A stretch of DNA of 7,941 nt from an uncultured Alistipes sp. (GTDB taxonomy: Bacteria; Bacteroidota; Bacteroidia; Bacteroidales; Rikenellaceae). The DNA is taken from NCBI GenBank assembly GCA_947174575.1, contig CAMWJM010000048.1, positions 1 to 7,941 of the forward strand, written 5' to 3'. This document shows, in pieces, positions 1-7,941 of this stretch (the first letter of the stretch is position 1; the number at the start of each line of letters is the position of its first letter). Position numbers and translations under genes: made by a program. The notes under the pieces were generated by a model. The model saw only the letters and a list, made by a program, of their open reading frames with translations. It was not told where the DNA came from and made no database searches.

Positions 1-3495
<3,495 letters not shown>

Positions 3496-3577
3496 ACGAC
3501 AAAATCAAAATCAATATCAATATATTGCATGTATTATATCATGTTTTAGTACAATAATTTCAATATTTATATTTATT
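3496..3577 (+). promoter_or_regulatory. AT-rich dnaE-trxA intergenic leader, probable trxA promoter region
   Basis: This 82-bp gap is strikingly AT-rich against its GC-rich neighbours, as is usual for promoter and translation-start regions in Bacteroidota. It holds a 10-bp palindrome CAATATATTG (3518-3527) and short ATCAAT-like direct repeats (about 3504-3522). TAATTTCA at 3555-3562 resembles the Bacteroidota -7 element TAnnTTTG, but I find no well-spaced TTTG -33 element, so the exact promoter is uncertain. No rho-independent terminator for dnaE is visible, so read-through from dnaE into trxA is possible. There is no Shine-Dalgarno sequence before the trxA ATG. Confidence 0.4.
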
Positions 3578-3892
3578 ATGGCTTTAATCATTGACAAAGA
3601 CAATTTCCAGGAGGTCATCTCGCAGGAGAAGCCTGTGGTGATCGATTTTTGGGCCGAGTGGTGCGGCCCCTGCCGTATGATCGCTCCGATCGTGGAGGAG
3701 CTGGCCGCCGAGTACGAGGGCAAGGTGGTGATCGGCAAGTGCGACGTGGAGGACAACGACGACATCACCATGAAATACGGCGTGCGCAACATCCCCACGA
3801 TCATCTTCCTTAAGGGCGGCGAGGTGGTCGACAAGCAGGTCGGCGCCGTGTCGAAAGATGCGTTGAAAGCCAAAATCGAAAATTTGCTGTAA
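3578..3892 (+). CDS. trxA: Thioredoxin
   Basis: A small cytoplasmic thiol-disulfide oxidoreductase that reduces protein disulfides and is itself recycled by thioredoxin reductase. The 104-residue length is the full length of a classic single-domain thioredoxin. The fold markers are in place: active site WCGPC at 28-32 (redox Cys29 and Cys32), Asp23 in VIDFWAEW as the usual buried acid, and the cis-proline Pro73 in RNIPTIIF, followed by the KGG turn at 79-81. One further cysteine, Cys55 in GKCDVED, is a non-catalytic position. There is no signal peptide, which separates it from the exported thioredoxin-like proteins common in this phylum. The ATG at 3578 begins the canonical first strand and follows an AT-rich leader without a Shine-Dalgarno sequence. 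The stop is 2 nt before the next gene, which suggests a shared transcript. A distant TlpA-like role is unlikely given the length and motif. Confidence 0.97.
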   Translation: MALIIDKDNFQEVISQEKPVVIDFWAEWCGPCRMIAPIVEELAAEYEGKVVIGKCDVEDNDDITMKYGVRNIPTIIFLKGGEVVDKQVGAVSKDALKAKIENLL

Positions 3893-3894
3893 GG

Positions 3895-4887
3895 ATGATC
3901 CGCTGTGTCGATTTCCACGGCTTGCAGGCCGTGGAGTTTAGCAAGGGCGACTATACGGCGCTTTTGGTGCCGTCGGTGGGTGCCAATCTGGTGCGGCTGG
4001 CCCACACGCGACTGGGCGTGGAAATCCTGCGTACGCCCGCGGCCGACGAGGTGGAGACCTTCAGAAGCCGGCCCCAGATTTTCGGTTTGCCGATTCTGTT
4101 TCCGCCCAACCGCATCGAGGACGGCCGCTACCTATTCGACGGCCGCACCTATCAATACCCGATCACCATTGAAAAGGAGCACAACTACCACCACGGCATC
4201 CTGAAAAGTCAGCCGTTTGCGGTGTCGAAAGCCGTGGAGACCGACGACGAGGTGTCGATCGAATGCCGCTACTACTCGAATGCGGCGTGCGACGCGATCT
4301 TCCGCGACTTCCCGCACGAATTCAAGAGCAAGATCGTCTACCGCCTCACGGCCGAGGGGCTGGAGCAGGAGGTGGTTTTCTCCAACCGCAGCCGCACGCC
4401 GATGCCCGTAGGCGTCGGATTCCATACGCCGCTGCGCATCCCGTTCGCCGGCGGTGCGGATGCCGATTATGTGATGCGCGCGGCAGTCGGAGAACAGGTT
4501 GAGCTGAACGATCGTAATCTGCCTACGGGTAAGAAGTTGCCGTTGTCGGAGCAATTCGCGAAATTGCGCGACGGCGGGTTGCGGGTCACCGGTTGCGAGG
4601 CGATCGAAGCGGGCTTCACGCTCCTCGAAATCGAGGTCGACGGCAAGCCGTTCCGCGGTGCGCTGGTCGAAAATGTACAGACCGGCGTCCGCACGTTCTA
4701 CGAGGTCGACTCCCAGACGACCTACTGGACGATCTGGAACAACGGCGGGCAGGTGCCCTACTGCTGCCCCGAGCCGCAGTCGTGGACGACCAATGCGCCC
4801 AATGCCGCCGACCCGGCCGCTGCCGGATTCCGGTCGATCGCGCCGGGCGACAAGTGGCGGATGAAATTCAAGCTCTATGCGAAATAG
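3895..4887 (+). CDS. Aldose 1-epimerase (mutarotase) family protein
   Basis: Predicted cytoplasmic enzyme of the galactose-mutarotase-like beta-sandwich family, which interconverts alpha and beta anomers of aldoses such as glucose or galactose. It has 330 residues, close to the usual 340-350, with no signal peptide. The family hallmarks are present: the substrate-binding Arg73 in PPNRIEDGRYLFDG (70-83, matching the ANRI..G.F..DG region of GalM), His100 in YHHGIL, the catalytic-acid candidate His177 in GVGFHTPLR, and the catalytic-base candidate Glu293 in PEPQSW. The ATG is 2 nt after the trxA stop with no Shine-Dalgarno sequence, so translation is probably coupled to trxA. A strong terminator follows at 4914. 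Sequence motifs support the fold and the anomerase chemistry. The actual sugar is not determinable, because the family also includes glucose-6-phosphate epimerases and uncharacterised members, so I give no gene symbol. I see no functional link to thioredoxin beyond co-transcription. Confidence 0.88.
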   Translation: MIRCVDFHGLQAVEFSKGDYTALLVPSVGANLVRLAHTRLGVEILRTPAADEVETFRSRPQIFGLPILFPPNRIEDGRYLFDGRTYQYPITIEKEHNYHHGILKSQPFAVSKAVETDDEVSIECRYYSNAACDAIFRDFPHEFKSKIVYRLTAEGLEQEVVFSNRSRTPMPVGVGFHTPLRIPFAGGADADYVMRAAVGEQVELNDRNLPTGKKLPLSEQFAKLRDGGLRVTGCEAIEAGFTLLEIEVDGKPFRGALVENVQTGVRTFYEVDSQTTYWTIWNNGGQVPYCCPEPQSWTTNAPNAADPAAAGFRSIAPGDKWRMKFKLYAK

Positions 4888-4913
4888 AAGCTGCCGCCGA
4901 ATATCGTTGTGTA

Positions 4914-4948
4914 AGGCTGCCCGACATATGTCGGGCAGCCTATTTTTT
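4914..4948 (+). terminator. Rho-independent terminator after the aldose epimerase gene
   Basis: Positions 4914-4941 form a perfect 28-bp palindrome: a 12-bp stem AGGCTGCCCGAC with an ATAT loop (4926-4929), followed by TATTTTTT. It starts 26 nt after the stop codon at 4887 and closes the trxA-epimerase transcript. The stem is symmetric, but there is no A-tract on its left side, so it should work mainly for + strand transcription. Confidence 0.9.
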
Positions 4949-5029
4949 GATCGGGCGGCGCTTACGCGTCTCATTTTCCGGCAATCGTGCCGCCGGAATG
5001 GGCGAAGCGTGCGCCGTTTGTCAGTCGTT

Positions 5030-5072
5030 TCTGCCAGAATGGCAGATCGGGGGCGTTGGCACACCGTTTGTG
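5030..5072 (+). promoter_or_regulatory. Candidate sigma-54 (-24/-12) promoter with upstream inverted repeat, driving htpG
   Basis: An inverted repeat TCTGCCA-GAA-TGGCAGA occupies 5030-5046 and looks like a dimeric regulator site. The element TTGGCACACCGTTTGT starts 10 nt later (5056/5057-5071). It matches the -24 half of the sigma-54 consensus fully (TGGCAC) and the -12 half in TTG, with T where the invariant GC would have C at 5071. The spacing of GG (5058-5059) to the -12 position (5070-5071) is the required 12 nt. Transcription would begin near 5083, leaving a leader of about 78 nt. No TAnnTTTG housekeeping promoter is evident between 4949 and 5160. The match and spacing are seen in the sequence; the function is inferred. 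Confidence 0.45.
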
Positions 5073-5160
5073 CTCGAAAAGCGAGGCCGCGAGGAAAGCC
5101 GGGAATTTCCGGTTATGCCGAGGGCGGCCGAACCGGCATGAATGTGACAAACAAAAAATA

Positions 5161-7236
5161 ATGGAAAACGCTGCTATGAAAAACGGAAAAATCGGAGTGA
5201 CGACGGAGAACATCTTTCCCGTCATCAAAAAGTTCCTCTACTCGGATCATGAAATCTTCCTGCGCGAGTTGATCTCCAACGCCGTGGATGCCACCCAGAA
5301 GCTGAAAACCCTCTCGTCGATCGGCGAAATGCAGGGCGAGCTGGGCGATCTGTCCGTGCGGGTGGCGGTCGACAAGGAGCAAAAGACCTTGAGCGTGACC
5401 GACCGCGGCATAGGCATGACGGCCGACGAGGTGGACAAATACATCAACCAGATCGCCTTTTCGGGAGCCGAGGAGTTTATGGCCAAATACCAGAACCAGC
5501 CCATCATCGGCCACTTCGGACTGGGTTTCTACTCGTCGTTCATGGTGGCCGACAAGGTGGAAATCTTCACGCAGTCGTTCCGCGAGGGCACGAAAGCCGT
5601 GCATTGGAGTTGCGAGGGTACGCCCGAATTCGACATGGAGGAGCTGTCCGAGCAGCGCGACCGCGGCACGACGATCGTGCTGCACCTCTCCGAGGATGCG
5701 CTCGAATATGCCGAGCAGTCGAAAGTCGACGAACTGCTGAAAAAATACTGCCGCTTCCTGCCCGTGCCCATCGTTTCGGGCAAGGTGAAAGAGTGGAAAG
5801 ACGGCAAGTATGTCGACACCGACAAAGACAATGTCATCAACGACATTGATCCGCTCTGGACGCGCAAGCCCACGGAGATCACCGAGGTGCAGTACAAGGA
5901 GTTCTACCGCGAACTCTATCCGATGAGCGAAGACCCGCTGTTCTACATTCATCTGAACATCGACTATCCGTTCCACCTGACGGGTATTCTCTACTTCCCG
6001 AAGATCCGCAACAACTTCGAGATTCAGAAGAATAAGATTCAGCTCTACTCCAACCAAGTCTATGTGACGGATCAGGTGGAGGGCATTGTGCCGGAGTACC
6101 TGACGCTGTTGCACGGCGTGATCGACTCGCCCGACATCCCGCTCAACGTGTCGCGCAGCTATTTGCAGAGCGACAGCAACGTGAAGAAGATTTCGAGCTA
6201 CATCACCCGCAAGGTGGCCGACCGCCTGCAGGAGCTGTTCACGACCATGCGCGCCGACTACGAGGCCAAGTGGGACGATCTGAAGATCTTTATCCAGTAT
6301 GGCATTCTGACCGACGAGAAGTTCGCCGAGAAAGCCGCGGATTTCATGCTGTGGAAAAATGTCGACGGCAAATATTTCACGGCCAAGGAATACACCGAGT
6401 TAGTCAAGGAGAACCAGACCGACAAGAACAAAAACGTGGTGTTCCTCTATGTGGATGACGCCGAGGAGAAGCACACGTTCCTCGAAGCAGCTAAAAATAA
6501 AGGTTATGACGTGCTGGAAATGAACGGGCAACTCGACAGCCACTATATCAACTGGTACGAGTCGAAGAACCAGGACACGCGCTTCGTGCGGGTGGATAGC
6601 GACGTGGTGGACAAGCTCATCCAGAAAGACGAACAGCTGAAAATGGCGCTCACCGAGGCGCAGCAGGAGATTCTGACTCCGGTATTCGAGAGCCAGATGC
6701 CCGTCGACGAGAAAATCCGCTACAACATCGCGTTCGAAGCGATGTCGGCAGACGAAGCGCCCGTAGTCATCACGCAGAACGAATTCATGCGCCGCATGAA
6801 GGAGATGGCCCAGGCGGGTGGCGGCGGCATGAGCCAGTTCTACGGTCAAATGCCCGACAACTTCACCATTGCGGTGAATGCCAACCACCCGATCGTCGCC
6901 GACATTCTGGCCGACGTGGAGAAAGCCTATGGCGACAAGCTCAAGTCGATCACCAAGAAGATCGAGGCCGCGGTGAGCGAAGAAAAACGCTTCGACGAGG
7001 TGGTCAAGGATAAAAAGGAAGAGGAGTTGAGCGCCGAGGAGAAGTCGATGCGCGAGGAGCTGTCGAAGAAAGTGGTGACGCTGCGCGACGAGCGCAACGA
7101 GCGTCTCCGGAAAATCGGCGGCGACAACCGCCTGGTGCGTCAGATCATCGACCTGGCGCTGCTGACCAACGGCATGCTCAAGGGCAAGAACCTCACCGAC
7201 TTCATCCAACGTTCGATTACGCTGATCGGGAAATGA
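5161..7236 (+). CDS. htpG: Molecular chaperone HtpG (bacterial Hsp90)
   Basis: ATP-dependent homodimeric cytosolic chaperone that remodels client proteins with DnaK. From the ATG at 5161 it has 691 residues, longer than the 624 of E. coli but normal, as I recall, for Bacteroidales. The GHKL ATPase motifs are in order: ELISNAVDA with Glu36, Asn40 and Asp43; DRGIGMT at 81-87; GHFGLGFYSSF at 117-127; DRGTTIVLHL near 172-181. The middle domain carries the catalytic-loop Arg332 in LNVSRSYLQSD. The C-terminal dimerisation domain ends in LLTNGMLKGKNL and includes a highly charged, probably helical stretch (nt about 6973-7110). The frame stays open upstream to 4987, but that part has no family resemblance. 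ATG 5176 (MKNGKIGVTT, 686 aa) aligns slightly better with relatives and is the alternative start. The upstream sigma-54-like element suggests stress control, and a bidirectional terminator follows. Confidence 0.97.
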   Translation: MENAAMKNGKIGVTTENIFPVIKKFLYSDHEIFLRELISNAVDATQKLKTLSSIGEMQGELGDLSVRVAVDKEQKTLSVTDRGIGMTADEVDKYINQIAFSGAEEFMAKYQNQPIIGHFGLGFYSSFMVADKVEIFTQSFREGTKAVHWSCEGTPEFDMEELSEQRDRGTTIVLHLSEDALEYAEQSKVDELLKKYCRFLPVPIVSGKVKEWKDGKYVDTDKDNVINDIDPLWTRKPTEITEVQYKEFYRELYPMSEDPLFYIHLNIDYPFHLTGILYFPKIRNNFEIQKNKIQLYSNQVYVTDQVEGIVPEYLTLLHGVIDSPDIPLNVSRSYLQSDSNVKKISSYITRKVADRLQELFTTMRADYEAKWDDLKIFIQYGILTDEKFAEKAADFMLWKNVDGKYFTAKEYTELVKENQTDKNKNVVFLYVDDAEEKHTFLEAAKNKGYDVLEMNGQLDSHYINWYESKNQDTRFVRVDSDVVDKLIQKDEQLKMALTEAQQEILTPVFESQMPVDEKIRYNIAFEAMSADEAPVVITQNEFMRRMKEMAQAGGGGMSQFYGQMPDNFTIAVNANHPIVADILADVEKAYGDKLKSITKKIEAAVSEEKRFDEVVKDKKEEELSAEEKSMREELSKKVVTLRDERNERLRKIGGDNRLVRQIIDLALLTNGMLKGKNLTDFIQRSITLIGK

Positions 7237-7253
7237 CGGGCCGAAGCGAGTCT

Positions 7254-7291
7254 AAAAAAGAGGAGCAGTTTCAAATCTGCTCCTCTTTTTT
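7254..7291. terminator. Bidirectional rho-independent terminator between convergent genes
   Basis: The stem GAGGAGCAG (7260-7268) pairs with CTGCTCCTC (7277-7285) around the 8-nt loop TTTCAAAT. It is flanked by six A on the left and seven T on the right (7254-7259 and 7286-7292). Read on the + strand it ends htpG, whose stop is 17 nt upstream. Read on the minus strand it ends the lipoprotein gene, whose stop at 7298-7300 is 6 nt away. The A and T tracts extend the pairing and supply a U-run in either direction. Confidence 0.92.
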
Positions 7292-7297
7292 TGTCTT

Positions 7298-7834
7298 TTA
7301 TTTGAATAGGTTTAATAAGTCCTCTTCGAATTTCCCCGTAGAATAACAGGGTGCAGCTTGTTCGATAATATTCGTTGTTAAATTTACGGGGTTGAATACG
7401 GATATGGATTTGTATCCGGATATTCCTCCTAAATTGACACTTATATAGCTTTTCCCATTCTCCTGTTTTCGGACTCTAATATTAAAAGAGCACTGAACTT
7501 TACCTCTGACAAATTTTTTCTCATAAGGAAAAACAAACCAGGCATTTCTATCAAGTATTCTTCCTTGTTCGTCTTCTATTGAGATGCGTGATTCGGGAAT
7601 ATTCACACTATTTGCCACGACAATGCCACTTGCTTTTTCTAAAGTTGCAATAGGAATGTTATTTTCGGCAAAAAAGTCTATAACACGATTCCAAACATCT
7701 TCAAAAGAAGAATTTGTTTCAATAGACGTTACTACATCATAATTTCCCCTCAATCTATACACTTTCTGTGAACAAGAGGATAAACAACAGATTGCGGTTA
7801 AGGTCAATGCCACATACAAAAGTTTTGTTTTCAT
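7298..7834 (-). CDS. Uncharacterised small lipoprotein
   Basis: I do not recognise a named family. The start at 7834 gives 178 residues beginning with a classic type II signal peptide: MKTKLL, a hydrophobic core, then the lipobox LSSC with the lipidated Cys at 21. The frame stays open to 7891 upstream, but that extension would bury the signal peptide. The mature protein should be anchored in the cell envelope; the residues after Cys (SQK) do not decide the membrane or side. Residues 43-75 (W48, then NNIPIATLEKASGIVVAN) alternate a helix and strands in a pattern like the small alpha/beta domains of envelope lipoproteins such as BamC, a weak resemblance only. The C-terminal half looks beta-rich, with a GGISGYKS turn. 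Codon use is AT-rich, unlike the other genes here, which suggests acquisition by transfer. It converges on htpG and shares its terminator, so it is a separate transcription unit. Confidence 0.85.
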   Translation of the reverse strand: MKTKLLYVALTLTAICCLSSCSQKVYRLRGNYDVVTSIETNSSFEDVWNRVIDFFAENNIPIATLEKASGIVVANSVNIPESRISIEDEQGRILDRNAWFVFPYEKKFVRGKVQCSFNIRVRKQENGKSYISVNLGGISGYKSISVFNPVNLTTNIIEQAAPCYSTGKFEEDLLNLFK

Positions 7835-7852
7835 ACTTAGTTGTTTTATAAG

Positions 7853-7941
7853 TTTTGTGCAATAGTGCCTTACTTCTTTGACAATGCACAAAAAAAGAGC
7901 GCAGTGCCAATCCTCACGTCCCGAGGGTTCCTACGCCCTAC
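7853..7941. other. Leader of the lipoprotein gene and unidentified GC-rich edge sequence
   Basis: A 9-bp inverted repeat TTTTGTGCA (7853-7861) / TGCACAAAA (7885-7893) lies just upstream of the minus-strand lipoprotein gene and could be an operator. Beyond it, from 7897, composition changes sharply to GC-rich, with two overlapping small stems: CCTC/GAGG at 7912-7926 and AGGG/CCCT at 7924-7939. The minus frame from 7941 to the TAA at 7872-7870 is open for 23 codons (reading RRNPRDVRIGTALFFC and a short tail), which could be the end of a gene or a non-coding repeat. The window ends before this can be resolved. No convincing TAnnTTTG promoter is seen. Confidence 0.3.

Noticed and set aside
3517..4005. 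162-codon minus-strand frame over trxA
   Set aside because: It is antisense to the whole thioredoxin gene and its AT-rich leader, with no recognisable family.
4132..5064. 310-codon open frame on the minus strand over the epimerase gene
   Set aside because: It is antisense to conserved epimerase motifs and runs through the 28-bp terminator palindrome; its translation is low-complexity and Arg-rich.
4987..5160. N-terminal extension of HtpG from an upstream in-frame start (MPPEWAKRAP...)
   Set aside because: It has no resemblance to the Hsp90 N-terminus, covers the promoter-like element and palindrome, and family members begin just before KIGVTTENIF.
5113..6114. 333-codon minus-strand frame over the 5' part of htpG
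   Set aside because: It mirrors the conserved ATPase-domain codons and shows no independent start signal or domain.
6400..7209. 269-codon minus-strand frame over the 3' part of htpG
   Set aside because: It has a Leu/Val/His-rich composition typical of antisense reading of Glu/Asp/Lys codons, and no domain is seen.
7835..7891. Nineteen-residue N-terminal extension of the lipoprotein frame
   Set aside because: It would place charged residues before the signal peptide and disable lipoprotein export, whereas the internal ATG at 7834 gives a textbook signal sequence.

Overview
The window is chromosomal DNA that looks like a GC-rich member of the Bacteroidales (phylum Bacteroidota), most likely an Alistipes-like (Rikenellaceae) genome. 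Three things suggest this: the DnaE and HtpG sequences read as Bacteroidales types, genes start without a Shine-Dalgarno sequence in locally AT-rich leaders, and dnaE is followed by a thioredoxin gene, an order I recall from this group. The genus is an inference from protein style and base composition, with no search behind it.

Left to right on the + strand: the 5'-truncated gene for the replicative DNA polymerase III alpha subunit (dnaE, 1-3495); an 82-bp AT-rich gap; thioredoxin (trxA, 3578-3892); then, after only 2 nt, an aldose 1-epimerase-family gene (3895-4887) that is probably co-transcribed with trxA. A strong hairpin terminator (4914-4948) closes this block. A 212-bp control region follows. 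It carries an inverted repeat CTGCCA-GAA-TGGCAG and, 12 nt downstream, a near-match to a -24/-12 (sigma-54) promoter. The Hsp90 chaperone htpG (5161-7236) comes next. A bidirectional terminator (7254-7291) separates htpG from a convergent minus-strand gene for a small lipoprotein (7298-7834), which is much richer in A+T than everything to its left. The right edge (about 7897-7941) returns abruptly to GC-rich sequence with small inverted repeats that I cannot identify.

Most genes are core housekeeping: replication, thiol redox, sugar anomer interconversion and protein folding. I see no phage, transposase, CRISPR, toxin-antitoxin or defence genes, and no new multi-gene system. The observations most worth following are the putative sigma-54 control of a heat-shock chaperone, the lipoprotein gene of foreign-looking composition, and the apparently intact metal site in the DnaE PHP domain.
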